DNA of 64,000 nt from Thereva unica (GCA_949987705.1 CATLJY010000267.1:1-64000), one strand, 5' to 3'; positions 18,498 to 30,101 are shown, counted from the stretch's first letter. Numbers and translations are program-made. Notes: generated from the sequence alone by a model not told the origin.

Positions 18498-20150
18498 ATG
18501 AGCTTAAACACGTTAGAAGCGCTAATTATTGAACAAGGATTCACGTACGACAATATCCAGAAATTAATTAGAAATTATAAAAAGGATTCAAAATCCAGGA
18601 AATCCAAAGTGAATTTAAATAATCGTCTACAAACGCTTGCTGAACACTGGCTGGAGTTCCGGAAAACTCACCGCGAAATTTTATTACTCAAGGAATCGAT
18701 CAAAGAACTACCGGAGCTAGTCACGGAATATTTTGATAATGACGTCTACGACGAAGCACAGGAATGCTTTTTGGCCGGAAAGTCCGAGATACAGGAAGAA
18801 ATGGAAGTCCTGTACCCTGAACCAATTCCGGCGGAAGTGATTCCAGCGGAGAAAGAGCATTGTGAACACGGAGAAGTGAAACTTCCGAGAGTCAATCTTC
18901 CCAAATTTAGTGGAACCTATAGTGAATGGATGTCCTTCCGCGACTTATTCGTCACCTTGATTCATGAAAACCTTAGGATCTCCAATGTACAAAAGCTCCA
19001 CTATTTAAAATCAACAGTACAGGGTGAGGCTGAGCAGCTCCTTAGGCATTACAATATTACCGAAGCCAATTATATACCTGCTTGGAAAACATTAAATGAA
19101 CGATATAACAACAAACGCCTTTTGATCAAGTCGCATTTGAAGACACTATTGTCACAACCGGTGTGTAACAACGATTCAGCGTTAAGTATCCGTAAGCTAT
19201 TAGACACTACCAACGAATGTTTACAAGCGTTAAAAAATTTACATATTGATGTGGACAACTGGGATATGATAACTTCGTATGTTGTGAGTGAGCGATTGCC
19301 TAACGACACGAAGCGTCTTTGGGAACAAAATATTGGTGGTACACTGGAATTTCCAACCTACGAGGATTTACGGAGTTTCTTGGAATGCCAGTTTAGAGCG
19401 CTAGAAGCATTAGGAAGTGAGGCGAAAAGGTCGACAGGAATCTCGCGGCAACCTAGTACTTCCAGGCAGACTCATCATGCCACTGCTAACATCAAGTGTA
19501 TACTTTGTTCAGGCAATCATGGCATTAGATCGTGCGAACAATTTTTAAAATTAGATTTTGAGGGAAAAAGGAACGTAATACAAAAAAGAGGTTTGTGCTC
19601 TAATTGTTTAGGTCCTGGGCACATGGCAAAGTCATGCCCCAGTATACACAACTGTTTACGCTGTAACCATCGACATCACACCTTGCTCCATAGCGACACA
19701 GTTATTGCGAATTTTGCTATAAGTAAAGATAGGGCGTCCATGTCAATGGACACTAAGGAAGGTGCTAAATGTTTTTTGTCCTCTGCCGAAAGGGAAGGGT
19801 TTCTAGCCACGGCCTTAGTTAGAATTTGTGCTCCATCAGGACAAGAAGTAACAGCACGGGCATTAGTGGATCCAGGCTCACAAGTGTCTTTTATTTCCGA
19901 ACAGATGGTGCAACTGCTGAACCTAAGGAAATCGACAACAGCAGTAAACATTTTTGGTGTTGAAAATTCTAAGGCTGGTATTTCAAGGTTTTCAGTGAAT
20001 TACAAACTAAAGTCTAGGAACGGTAGTACAACATTGAGGACGTCGGCATTAGTTTTGAAATCAATAACCAATTTTCTACCTACTCGAAATATTAATTTAC
20101 AGGAGAACTCGATAAACTTGAATAATTTGCGTTTAGCTGATCCTCAATAG
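18498..20150 (+). CDS. gag: BEL-1 Gag and protease, ends in an in-frame TAG
   Basis: The true start is probably ATG 18498 (MSLNTLEALII); the frame opens earlier only with GTG. It encodes 550 residues: a helical Gag, three cysteine/histidine knuckles (CILCSGNHG, CSNCLGPGHMAKSC, CLRCNHRHH at about 335-400), then an aspartic protease with ALVDPGSQVSF (~455), the DPGS form typical of BEL/Pao. The frame stops at TAG (20148-20150) inside a segment where the second BEL copy in this window reads on (LADPTFDRPGRI there). The following codons stay in the same frame and continue the homology, so the stop is a point mutation or, less likely, a readthrough site. Confidence 0.9.
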   Translation: MSLNTLEALIIEQGFTYDNIQKLIRNYKKDSKSRKSKVNLNNRLQTLAEHWLEFRKTHREILLLKESIKELPELVTEYFDNDVYDEAQECFLAGKSEIQEEMEVLYPEPIPAEVIPAEKEHCEHGEVKLPRVNLPKFSGTYSEWMSFRDLFVTLIHENLRISNVQKLHYLKSTVQGEAEQLLRHYNITEANYIPAWKTLNERYNNKRLLIKSHLKTLLSQPVCNNDSALSIRKLLDTTNECLQALKNLHIDVDNWDMITSYVVSERLPNDTKRLWEQNIGGTLEFPTYEDLRSFLECQFRALEALGSEAKRSTGISRQPSTSRQTHHATANIKCILCSGNHGIRSCEQFLKLDFEGKRNVIQKRGLCSNCLGPGHMAKSCPSIHNCLRCNHRHHTLLHSDTVIANFAISKDRASMSMDTKEGAKCFLSSAEREGFLATALVRICAPSGQEVTARALVDPGSQVSFISEQMVQLLNLRKSTTAVNIFGVENSKAGISRFSVNYKLKSRNGSTTLRTSALVLKSITNFLPTRNINLQENSINLNNLRLADPQ

Positions 20151-20666
20151 TCTGAGCCCAATAGAATACAAGTTTTGCTTGGTACGGTTGATTATAGCAG
20201 AATTATACTTGGCGGCATCCGGAAAAGTATCAATGGAAGGATCGTTGCGCAAAACACAACCTTAGGATGGATTATATCCGGAGAAATGCCAGCACCTCAA
20301 TCAAGGACATTAGTAAGTTGTCATAGCCATATTGAATTAGATCACAGCATCCGACGCTTTTGGGAATTGGAGGAAACTCGAGAAGAACGACATCTAACCG
20401 AAGACGAATTGAAGTGTGAGCAATTCTACAAGGACACCGTGAAAAGATCATCGGACGGACGCTATATAGTACGGTTACCGTTCGTGAATGGACAGCGTCC
20501 ACATTTCGGCGCATCGCGAACCACAGCACTGCGACGACTCAACTTACTTGAAGCCAAATTTGATAAATTGCCTGAATTGCGCGATGAATATTCAGCATGC
20601 ATGCAGGAATATTGCGAACTTCGTCACATGCTACCAGTATCGGTACGTACAAGAGACCTCCATGAT
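20151..20666 (+). pseudogene. pol: BEL-1 pol, segment before the hAT insertion
   Basis: Same frame as gag. It contains IILGGIRKSINGRIVAQNTTLGW and the LPFVNGQRPHFGASRTTALRRL region, which lies before the reverse transcriptase palm. It is cut at the hAT insertion; the reading resumes at 25940 after the 8-bp duplicate. Confidence 0.9.
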
Positions 20667-21016
20667 TAGGGCTGCCATCACCGAAATTGCTGAGCCCGGA
20701 CAAAAACTTTAAAAAACCCGGACATTTGGGTTAAATCAAGTTTTTTCCCCGGACATCCTTGAAAAACAAATTTTACAAGAAAAATAAAATTTTAATTTTT
20801 TTATTCTTTTAAACAGACGATTTATTTAGCAATGTTTGACAAAATCGACCTAAACCACAGCAAAACCAATGAAATATACTTCAATGCATTATACACTATT
20901 TTAGTAACAAAAATAATTAGGTACAGTTTTCTTGCATCAATTTAAGCCACTATACATATATTTATTGTAAATTAAATGAAAGTAACTAATTTTACTTTAA
21001 ACGAATTAGTCTCTTT

Positions 21017-22865
21017 TTATTTATTTTGGTATTTCTCAGTTGTACCAATTTTTCCTAAAATATCTTTTTTTTCCAACAGGAATCGGTAAAAGTCTGAACA
21101 ACTCAGATCCTTGAAATTATATTTAATTTTGATCAGAGAAGAAACCGTGTGTTGGTTTAGTGAATTTCTTTCTTTGGTCCATTGCTGCGTGGCTAGCGAC
21201 AATACTCGCTCTACGTTCGCATTATGAGCTGGAACACAAAAATAATACTGTGCAATTTTAAGTAGTTCACAATATAAATGTGCATTAGGCGTTTTAAAAA
21301 ATTTCAGCCACAGCTGGTTTGCACTTAAAATCTTAACTTCGTCTCTAGGGCTCAAGCTAAAGGCTTTTAAATTCACCCATTCGTCAATCAACTTCGTATC
21401 ATCAATTTCAATGTTAATTTCCTTGAGGAATAAAACTGTTTTTTCGACGTCAGACCATGAAGTACTTTCAGTAATGTCTGGCAAAATCATCCAGTCAAAT
21501 TTGTCAAAGTGCTTCAATGGTTCTTCCCATTTATGTAAGTAGGATTTCATTTCTTTGTAAAAGTCTATACAACGGTTTTTGAACTCGACTTTCACGTTTT
21601 CATCTTGTAGGTTCAAAATACTTCGCACCTTAATCGGCACAAAGTTTTCGTTTATTCTATCTTCTAACGTTTTTTCAGAGACGTTTATATATTCCTTATT
21701 TCAATAACAAAGTTATCATTTTTTTCCACCTTTTCGATTTTCGCATGGAAAAGGTGCATCACTAAATGAACAAGAAACAAGTATGCTTCTGACAATGGGT
21801 CTTCGAAAAACTTTTTGATTAAAATGGGTGGCTTATCCAAGCTTTCAAAATAGTTTTTCAATGCATCGTACATCTTCAAAAACCGCTCGATTGCTGGAAA
21901 AAGGCTTAGCCATCGCGTCTTTGAATGGAACAAAAGGCGCTTATATTCCAATTCACTGGCTGCGCAGAATTCCTTAAGAGCTTCTGTACGAACTGTATAG
22001 ATGGAGCAAAAGTTGTAAATTTTCAATATAATCATCTCTACGTCAATAGGAAGTAGATCGCATCCATGGTGCACAGCGTTGTGTAGTATGTGGGCAGTAC
22101 ATCCTATGCCAACAATATTTGGATTTAGTTGAGCTTTAAGCTTATAGAAGACATTATTTGTCCCTGCTTTACTGTTCCCGCCAAAGTTTGTGTTGCAATT
22201 GTCGCGGAAAATGCTACACACTTTGATAGGAGATCATGCTGCCGAAGTTGTTTCAGAATAATCTCAACAACCGTGTCAGATGTCTCATTTTTAGTACTTT
22301 CGATTTCAAGAAGCTTTGATGTAATGTCGTTTCGTTGTTTATCGAAATATTGAATGATGATCGGGAATAATTTAGTGCTTCCATGATTAGTAGCATCGGT
22401 AGATACCCTTGTGAATAAAACTTCTTTTAAATCGTTTTTTAGTTCGGCAATCGATAAAGGGTTGTTAACTATAGCCGTAGCTTTTGTGCGATTACATGTC
22501 ATTTTTTTTTTGCCGTATTTGACTCCGAAAACATTACTTGGTTAAGGGAATTACTACAATCCAAGGAATTGAATGACATGTGGTGTTTAACTGTGTGGTA
22601 AGCCATTGCACCTTCGGCTGCTCGAATAAAGTTTTCTTCTAAGCTAGGTTCAGTTTTGGCAAAGAATGCCGTGATGTTTGAGCTACTAGCTTGGCCTTTC
22701 GAATTTGCTTTGTGTTTTTGTGTGTTTAGGTGATCATTAATATCGGAAATTCCCTTATTAGCGATAGAAATGTTCGTAGAACAAATGGTGCACAGTACTT
22801 CCCCTTTTTAGCATAGGAAATTTGCTTTGTAAATCGCTATTAAACGTACGTTTACGTTTAGGCAT
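21017..22865 (-). pseudogene. hAT transposase with BED finger, at least four frameshifts
   Basis: Start MPKRKRTFNSDLQSKFP at 22865. After a frameshift in an A/G run near 22805 the frame shows a BED-type finger (CTIC...HLNTQKH). A second shift is at the A10 run 22502-22511, a third near 22200 (the frame passing to NCNTNFGGNSKAG) and a fourth near 21690. The C-terminal part (21640-21017) has the hAT dimerisation block PAHNANVERVLSLATQQWTKERN. The catalytic RNase H-like core is spread over the middle frames (CTAHILHNAVHH, FHSKTRWLSL). With so many breaks it cannot encode an active enzyme. Confidence 0.92.
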
Positions 22866-23248
22866 TTTGCTCTGAAAAAAAAAAAAAAATAGGTAAAACT
22901 TTGAGTCGTTTGGACTAATAAAAACCCGCCTAGAACTCCCCACACCTTCCCTGAAAAACTACCGAACATCTTGAATAGCCGGTATATTGAAAAACATTTT
23001 CACTTTAAACCAATGTGCTAGTTTACGGAGCACGATTTTAAGTTATTATATGTGTAAAAAAGAAGTTTCGACGGGTGTGCACCGTCTTTGTCTGTACAGG
23101 CACTAGAGTTTCCGGGCTATAAAAAATGATATTAGTGTAAGCAGAGGTATTCTTATTGATAGTGAAATTAAGAAAAAAAAATTATTCCCATTTAACATCA
23201 AAGTATTAACGTGATTAAATGTTTATCAAAGAGTCGATACCTTAAAGT
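22866..23248. other. hAT 5' noncoding sequence
   Basis: Noncoding sequence upstream of the transposase start on the minus strand, up to the nested element at 23257. No frame with support. Confidence 0.5.
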
Positions 23249-23256
23249 CTGGCGTC

Positions 23257-24555
23257 CAGTGGCGTAAATAACACCCCCGCAAGCCCCGCAATGCGGGGGG
23301 GGCGCCAGCCAGTCATAGGCGTTCGCAGGCGCTGATAGACTCAGGGCTGATATGCAATCTTCAGTCAATCATTGTATTGAGTGCCGAAAAAAATTGTCCT
23401 TTAAAACCGCTGTTGAAAATAGCATCAAAAGTTTTCATGATTAATGATTTTTCCATAGACTACAGATAAATGTGACCCCAAAGGACGTCCTCAGGGATTT
23501 CCCCATTCATCGTGGCTTCCGGTGGTTGGGTTTTATTTGTATTGTCCCCTATCCCATGAAACCTCAAATTCCAACCAGGCGTCACATAGTAGGCGCAAGC
23601 GCCTACTGTTAATTTGGAAAAATTTGATTGTAAAGCATAACTCGAGAAAGCCAGTCAGATCCAGTTTTCCAACTGATTCCGTTCAAAACCGTCGCGTATA
23701 GTAACACGTATCCCAATTTATTTAACGTTTTTTTAATTATATTTCGAAGAAAAACTGGGTTCTTACACGCTCATTTTAAAATGAGTGAAGTGAAGAAGAA
23801 AAAATCGGGTTGGGAAAATCTTGAACTCTTGTAACAGGTAGCACGTTGATTTTTTCTCTCTCCGTAAATTAAGGCTGCTTTCGGTATCGTCAAATGATCG
23901 TCAATTAACTGCGTTGGCTGCAAAAATGACTGATGCCGTCTGCAGAAGTGACTAGTTTTACTGCGAATTTAATGATTTCGACCACCTGACATTAAAATGA
24001 TTGCAAGATTTTTTTTTTTTTTTTTTATGTGAAAGACTAGAGTCACAGGAAACGCCCTTTATACTGTGTCGACAATTTATTTTCTTCATATAGAGTGCAA
24101 TGTCGAACAGCAGCTCTAGCCGGGGAAGAAAGGAGCTGTCACAACATACCCGCGATATTTTTTTTTTTTTAGTCCACCTACTTCCAACCATTACTGTCGC
24201 GACTTTGACATTGCAAGATGGCAGTGCGAATGTGCATTGCCGTACGTTTGACAATAATCAATTTGCATTTCCGAACTCTTGATTATCATCAATTGCAATA
24301 CCGAACGAATGACTATCGTCTACTGCTCTGCAAATGACGTTTCCGAACGCAGGCTAATATTAACTTAATTAGGGCAAGTTGCAGTGTTTGATTTTAAGCG
24401 GTGGAAAGTTATTAAGTGGCAGAACATGTAACATGAATAAAAGATTAATTTCAAAAAACCTCTTTTTTAAAACATCTCTGAAAAATAAGGAGTGTTGTGA
24501 AAAGGCGCCGTTATGGATTCTGCGGGGGGCGCCTGCTTGCTTAGTTACGCTAGTG
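23257..24555. mobile_element. Nested non-autonomous hAT-like element, 1.3 kb
   Basis: Ends CAGTGGCGTAAATAA and the imperfect inverse TTAGTTACGCTAGTG are flanked by identical 8-bp CTGGCGTC at 23249-23256 and 24556-24563. The end sequence and TSD length suit hAT. No transposase frame is seen inside. The GC-rich GCGGGGGGCGCC segments near both ends are part of the subterminal inverted region. An inner weakly inverted pair near 23875 and 24350 may be yet another insertion. Confidence 0.75.
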
Positions 24556-24952
24556 CTGGCGTCCAATCATAAAATCCGTCATCATCATCGAAATTTTCCT
24601 ATACCATTCAGTTCACCAAATTAATTGTTCATCAACAAGGTGGCAATGTTCATCAACAAGGTGGCAATGTCATTGGGCGAATTTCCAAGATTGCATTGAA
24701 TTTATTTGTGCAGTCTTAATGCTGATGTAGACAATATCTTTATGCGCCAGGCTTTCCCGAACCAATGACGAACGAAAATACCAAGTTCACTAAAAACGAT
24801 TTTCGGCAATAAGAAGAAAAGGATACTTACAATTCTCTTGCTTACACTGAGCCTGCAAACACCTTATTGACTTAAAAGTATGTCCACTTCTATTTTTTTA
24901 AACTGCAATGATGAACACAAAGACCCTTGCAAAGTTATTAGATAGAGTCTAA

Positions 24953-25400
24953 TACTACGTTTATAAGCGGAGTTTCACTCCCGGATCTTCAATCCAAAGT
25001 AAAACTCCCGATGCGTTTATAAGCAATGGGAGTGTAAATCCAAAATACTTTCTGGTTTGAGATGACAGCTCCAAGCTCAAATTCAAAATCATAGCAAAGA
25101 CATATATAAACCCAATGTTTAATTTAATTTATTTAAAAATATCAATAAACAAAGAAAAAAACTATTGTAGCAAAATAAAACACCCAGCTTCTTCTTTACA
25201 AAGTTTTTCCCCTTCGGAAAAAATTCTCACTCCCAGTCAGCGTTTATAAGCACAACATAAACCGGGATCGAAGTTTCACTCCAGCTTATTCTTCGGGAGC
25301 GAAAATCCAAGTTCTGGATTTTCACTCCCGGTTTATAAGCGGTGTTTCACTCCGGATCGAAACTTCCATCCGGAGGGAAACTCCGCTTATAAACGTAGTA
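24953..25400. mobile_element. MITE with TACTACGTTTATAAGC ends
   Basis: About 25 bp of inverted ends (TACTACGTTTATAAGCGGAG and inverse) are flanked by TAA at 24950-24952 and 25401-25403. The motif GTTTATAAGC recurs at about 24959, 25016, 25244 and 25330. No coding capacity. A 3-bp TAA duplicate points to a Harbinger- or CMC-type parent. Confidence 0.75.
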
Positions 25401-25939
25401 TAAGTACATTTATTTAAGGAATATTGGAGAAAGCCGGTCTATTTATTATGAACACGCCAGGCGCGAAAAATGTATTTTCTATTCAGCTTTTCGAAAAAGT
25501 AGGAGCTCGAGAAAGAGCTTAACTATTGTAATAAAATATAAGAGGCGTGAAACGTACGTAAGCACTCGCGACTTTACTTGAAATGATATACATATCTACC
25601 GCAGCAGTCAACGACTAGATTAATTTCTTTTCTCATTTCGGATCGGTGTATGTTTTTACGATTTCTTGGAAATGTTTGAAATTTCGGCTTCTGATTGAGT
25701 CGTTAAGTATTTTGACTTGCCAGTGGAACTTTTTTTCACACAAAACGGAGGCTCCCGGACGCCCTTCAAACTAGGACAAATATGGGGAAACCCGGACGGA
25801 TGGCCCCCTACCCCTGACACAAAAAATGTCCGGCTTTTACCCGGACACTTTTCAAAACCCCGCCCGGACGGCCCCCGGACGCCCTCAAAACTAGGACAAA
25901 TCCGGGGAAACCCGGACGTATGGCAGCCCTATCCATGAT

Positions 25940-26647
25940 GAACTACATAAACCAAAACAATTTGAACCATACTACTTGCCTCATCATGCCGTGTTTAAAG
26001 AAAGCACGACAACTAAGCTCCGAGTTGTTTTTGATGCGTCGCAAAAATCCACCCATGGTCCATCACTCAACGACGTCTTGATGGTCGGCCCCAAGCTCCA
26101 AGATGATTTGTTGCAGATTCTTTTACGGTGGCGAAAGCACAAGATCGTATTCACCGCGGATCTGGAGAAAATGTATCGCCAAATCAAGGTGTCGGAAGAG
26201 GATGTCGATTTTCAGCGAGTGCTGTGGAGACCATCGCCAGACGAAAAGATACAAGACTTTTGTTTACACACAGTCACCTTTGGCACATCTTGTGCTCCCT
26301 ATTTGGCTATAAGAACACTGCATCAGTTAGCTGACGATGAATCTCAAAACTTTCCAAGAGCATCGGAGATAGTTAAGTCGGATTTTTACGTCGACGATCT
26401 TTTGACAGGGGCAAGCACGATTGAGGAAGCAACACAACTTCAGGAACACTTGATACGTTTAATGCAGCTAGGCGGATTCAACTTGCGAAAATGGACCACC
26501 AACGATCCAGAATTGATCAAGGCTATTCCCCTGGAGGACCAAGAGCTCAGCAAGATACGTAATTTTGACTTTGAGGATGGGATTAAAACATTAGGCGTGC
26601 TTTGGTGCAGATGCTTTTATGTACAAGATGAACACATACTTTGTTAA
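25940..26647 (+). pseudogene. pol: BEL-1 reverse transcriptase palm, ends in a frameshift
   Basis: The frame resumes after the hAT with EPYYLPHHAVFKES, then VVFDASQKS, FTADLEKMYRQI and the catalytic DFYVDDLLTG. Homology leaves this frame near 26600 (GVLWC instead of GVLWDxD) and passes to the next one at about 26617, consistent with a one-base deletion. All palm aspartates are present. Confidence 0.92.
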
Positions 26648-26987
26648 CTCTGAGTCGATCACGAAACGAGATCTCTTATCGCAAATCTCCAAATTATTTG
26701 ACCCCCTTGGGCTTCTCTCGCCGATAATGATACGAGCCAAGATCATAATGCAGAGTATTTGGCTAAGTGGCTTGAATTGGGACGACAGATTATCTGAAGA
26801 CTTTGCACAAGCTTGGAACGACTTTCGAAAGGATCTGAAACACATTGAAGACATCAAAATCCCCAGATGGTTGCACACCCTTATTGACGAAATTGAACTG
26901 CACGGATTTTGTGACGCCTCTAATCGAGCATACGCCGCAGTGTTTTATGTCTGGTCGGTCGATGAATTGGGACACATTCATACTCAT
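26617..26987 (+). pseudogene. pol: BEL-1 pol connection/RNase H start, cut by LINE
   Basis: This frame carries LLSQISKLFDPLGLLSPIMIRAK and LHGFCDASNRAYAAVFY, the region from thumb to the first RNase H aspartate. It stops at the LINE 3' tail. The reading continues at 31380 with LLTSKTKVAPIKPV. Confidence 0.9.
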
Positions 26988-27269
26988 TAATAATAATAAT
27001 AATAAATATAATTTATTCATTGTACAAAAGAACATGATTCTTAAAGGCGTACAAATAAAATGCGAGTTGGAAAGTATTTGACAAAAATAAAATTAAAATT
27101 AAAATTAAAATAAAATAAAATAAATGAAAGAACACTAAGATAAAAGATAAAGACTAAAAAAAAAGCTAAAAGTTAAGAATGAAAAATAATATTAAAAAAA
27201 AAAAAAAAAAGAATACTTAAGACAAGAAAATAAAAAAAAAAATTAAAAATAAATTCAAAATGTGTGACC

Positions 27270-30101
27270 CTACAAATTATTATTTATAATATATTCCTTT
27301 AGGAGTTTGTTGAATAATCGACAGGAGGACGCGCTCCGTATACACCTAGGTAGTTTATTCCATATGCAAGCAATTTGGAACAAGTAAGAGCGTTCACCAT
27401 ACAATGTGTGTCTACGAGGCACCAATAATATGCTAGATTGTCTGCTTAATTGCAAGAAATTAAGTTTTTCAAATAAATATCCAGGGCACCGGCTGTGTAT
27501 CAGTTTAAAAGTAAATTTTAATCGGTAATATTTTAGGTAGTTTACAAAGGTCATACCAAGCAGAGCTGAAGCATAAGGCGTGATATGATCAAAACGACGC
27601 AATTTAAAAACAAATCGAAGGGTATCGTTGAATGCGACTTGTATTTTTCTTGAACAATCAGCATCAAGTTTTGAAAAAATTAGGCTACCGTAAGTGAAGT
27701 AAGGCATTACCAAAGCCTTCGCCAATCGTATACGTAAGGCAAGAGGCAATAGATTAGAGGATACCCAGAGTTGACGAAGGCAGGTATAAACCTTACGAAG
27801 CACAACTCTAGTTTGATTACAACAGCTGAATTTGGAGTTGAGCTCGACTCCCAGATTTCTTACAGAATCAACATAGGGTAGAACATTTCCATTAATTTTA
27901 ATTGGGAACAAATTTTCTGGATGAATAGGAGTTCTGCTGACGACAAGGCATGACGACTTGGCAGGGTTCAGCAGCAGTTTATATTGAACTGACCATGCAG
28001 TAACGCGTTTCAGATCACTGTTTAGCTGAACAGTACAATCCTCGATAAGTTCAAGAGGTTTGCTTAGATAGATTTGTACATCATCGGCATATAAATGAAT
28101 AGAAGAATGTTTGATTACATTAGGAAGGTCATTTATATAAAGGCTGAAAAGCAAGGGGCCTAGGATAGAGCCTTGTGGTACTCCACAGTGAAGAAGGGCG
28201 GGTTCGGAGAAAGATTCTTGTACCTTGACAATTTGGGAACGCTCCTGGAGATAGCTTTTAAAAAGTTTAACTGCAGTAGGGCCGAGCCCAAAATTTCTGC
28301 CTAATTTTTCTAGTAACATCAGATGGTCTACCGAGTCAAATGCTTTAGTGAAGTCGAGTAGGACTAAGATTGCAATTTTATTGTTATCAAGTGACTCAAA
28401 AATATCAGTTGAAACTTTTAAGAGTGCCGTTTCACAGCTGTGTCCAGACCTGAAACCAGATTGCCATATAGAGAGAAGACCACTTTGATCTAGATAGGAC
28501 ATGAGTTGCTTAGAAACAATTTTTTCAAAAACTTTTGAGAGGAAACACAGAAGACTAATTGGACGGAAGTCAGATGGTTGCGATGGATCTACCTTTTTCG
28601 GAATGGGTACAACAAGAGCCTGTTTCCATTGACTGGGAAACTGAGAAGTTGTTAGGCAGGCGTTGAAAATATGGGTAAGAACATTAGATACGAATGGGGC
28701 AATCAGTTTCAAGAACTTTGGAGAGACATTGTCAACACCCACGGCGTTTGATTTTATAGAGAACAACGCAGAAAGAAGTTCGTAGCTGTCAATGCAACGA
28801 AAAGAAAAGCCATCAGTTGGGCCCAGATTGGTAGAGTTACCTTCAACTGGAGTTGAGTTACTTTCCGAAATGGATGAAAAGTACTCGTTTAAAATATTGG
28901 GCTCTAGAGACACTTGTTGAGAATCTTGCCCGTAGGTACCTAAATTACGAATATTGCGCCATAATTTTTTTGGAGGTAGATTAGTGTCGAGCTGATTTTT
29001 AACATAAGATCGTTTAGCCGATCGTAAAAGAGCAACCGTCCTATTACGCACTTTTTTATACATCTTACGAACTGCTTCACTGCGCGTCCTTTTGTATTGA
29101 TGATAAAGAAAATCGCGTTCAGCCAATGAGAGATGTATTTCAGGAGTTAACCAGGGACAACGTTTGGGATAAATTTGAATTGTACGTAATGGGACAAATT
29201 GCTCAAAAATATTAGTTATTACCTCATAAAAATTATGGAGTTTTTCATCCGCAGTATTAGAAGTAAATACATTGTCCCACGAAGTCGCAATGCATTCATT
29301 TTTAAGTAGCTGTAAATTGATGTTATTGTAGTCTCTAAACGAAAAAGAGCGAAACTGGGGGATGGGAAGGAGCTGCATCTTATAGGAGAGAAAGAGAAAA
29401 TCATGATCGAAATTACTAGGAGGAGTAATTTGGTTGTGAAATAAAACTTTCGCAGTGTCACCTACAAGCAAATAATCAAGTTGAGATGGCACGGTAGCAT
29501 TAAAAAAGGTGGGTAAATAATTGACAATTTCTAGATTGAGTATTTGACAAAGATAGAACAGGTTGTTTAAAGAGGGACTAGGTTTAAGTGCATTAATATT
29601 TAAGTCACCACAGGTAATGATATTGTGGTATTTAAAAATAACGGGTGAGAGGGCTATTTTTAATTGAGTGACATCGTCAAAACAGAAAGTACCAGGCGGC
29701 CGGTAGATACCAACGATGGCCGATTTTTCAAATCCGGAGTCCACTTCAACAGCCAAATATTGGGTATTTACAATGCTTGTTGATGAACAAATAGTGGAGC
29801 ATCTCAAGGAGTTGTGGACATAAATTCCAACTCCGCCTCCCCTACGAGATACACGGTCATTCCTAAAGAGGCTATAGTTGGGAATGGACACAAACCTTGA
29901 ATTCACATTATTAGTCAGCCATGTTTCACTTACCGCAATTACGTGAATATCCGATTTGGAAAACACGTCGTAAAAGAATTCAAATTTATTCCTCAGACTC
30001 CTTGCATTCAGATAGCACACGTTAAGGCCTTTGACGCGTGAAGTGAAAATGTTTAATATTGCCCTTACTCGTTCCAATGGAGATATGTTATCCACCATCA
30101 T
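27270..30101 (-). CDS. LINE ORF2: endonuclease and reverse transcriptase
   Basis: Intact 943-codon frame from the first good ATG (30101); the frame opens at 30152 without ATG. The N-terminal apurinic-type endonuclease shows AVSETWL, RRGGGVGIYVH, CGDLNINAL and DHDFLFL. The reverse transcriptase shows LLDFTKAFDSVDH, GVPQGSILGPLLFSLYINDL and catalytic LYADDVQIYL. There is no RNase H. These features fit the CR1/Jockey group of non-LTR elements; the clade within it is not certain. It nicks target DNA and copies its RNA there. Confidence 0.93.
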   Translation of the reverse strand: MMVDNISPLERVRAILNIFTSRVKGLNVCYLNARSLRNKFEFFYDVFSKSDIHVIAVSETWLTNNVNSRFVSIPNYSLFRNDRVSRRGGGVGIYVHNSLRCSTICSSTSIVNTQYLAVEVDSGFEKSAIVGIYRPPGTFCFDDVTQLKIALSPVIFKYHNIITCGDLNINALKPSPSLNNLFYLCQILNLEIVNYLPTFFNATVPSQLDYLLVGDTAKVLFHNQITPPSNFDHDFLFLSYKMQLLPIPQFRSFSFRDYNNINLQLLKNECIATSWDNVFTSNTADEKLHNFYEVITNIFEQFVPLRTIQIYPKRCPWLTPEIHLSLAERDFLYHQYKRTRSEAVRKMYKKVRNRTVALLRSAKRSYVKNQLDTNLPPKKLWRNIRNLGTYGQDSQQVSLEPNILNEYFSSISESNSTPVEGNSTNLGPTDGFSFRCIDSYELLSALFSIKSNAVGVDNVSPKFLKLIAPFVSNVLTHIFNACLTTSQFPSQWKQALVVPIPKKVDPSQPSDFRPISLLCFLSKVFEKIVSKQLMSYLDQSGLLSIWQSGFRSGHSCETALLKVSTDIFESLDNNKIAILVLLDFTKAFDSVDHLMLLEKLGRNFGLGPTAVKLFKSYLQERSQIVKVQESFSEPALLHCGVPQGSILGPLLFSLYINDLPNVIKHSSIHLYADDVQIYLSKPLELIEDCTVQLNSDLKRVTAWSVQYKLLLNPAKSSCLVVSRTPIHPENLFPIKINGNVLPYVDSVRNLGVELNSKFSCCNQTRVVLRKVYTCLRQLWVSSNLLPLALRIRLAKALVMPYFTYGSLIFSKLDADCSRKIQVAFNDTLRFVFKLRRFDHITPYASALLGMTFVNYLKYYRLKFTFKLIHSRCPGYLFEKLNFLQLSRQSSILLVPRRHTLYGERSYLFQIACIWNKLPRCIRSASSCRLFNKLLKEYIINNNL

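Larger units (their letters stand above)
20667..25931 (-). mobile_element. hAT DNA transposon inserted in BEL-1
   Basis: Perfect 12-bp inverted ends TAGGGCTGCCAT and ATGGCAGCCCTA, with the 8-bp duplicate TCCATGAT at 20659-20666 and 25932-25939, as expected for hAT. The right subterminal region has GGACAAAT..GGGGAAACCCGGACG repeated (about 25775 and 25895) and other CCCGGAC motifs, likely transposase-binding sites. The transposase gene is on the minus strand and broken. Two smaller elements are nested inside its noncoding part. Confidence 0.95.

Noticed and set aside
23875..24355. Weak inverted pair around CTGC..TTCGG..CGTCAAATG
   Set aside because: Only about three quarters of positions match and no convincing duplicate; left as a note within the nested hAT-like element.
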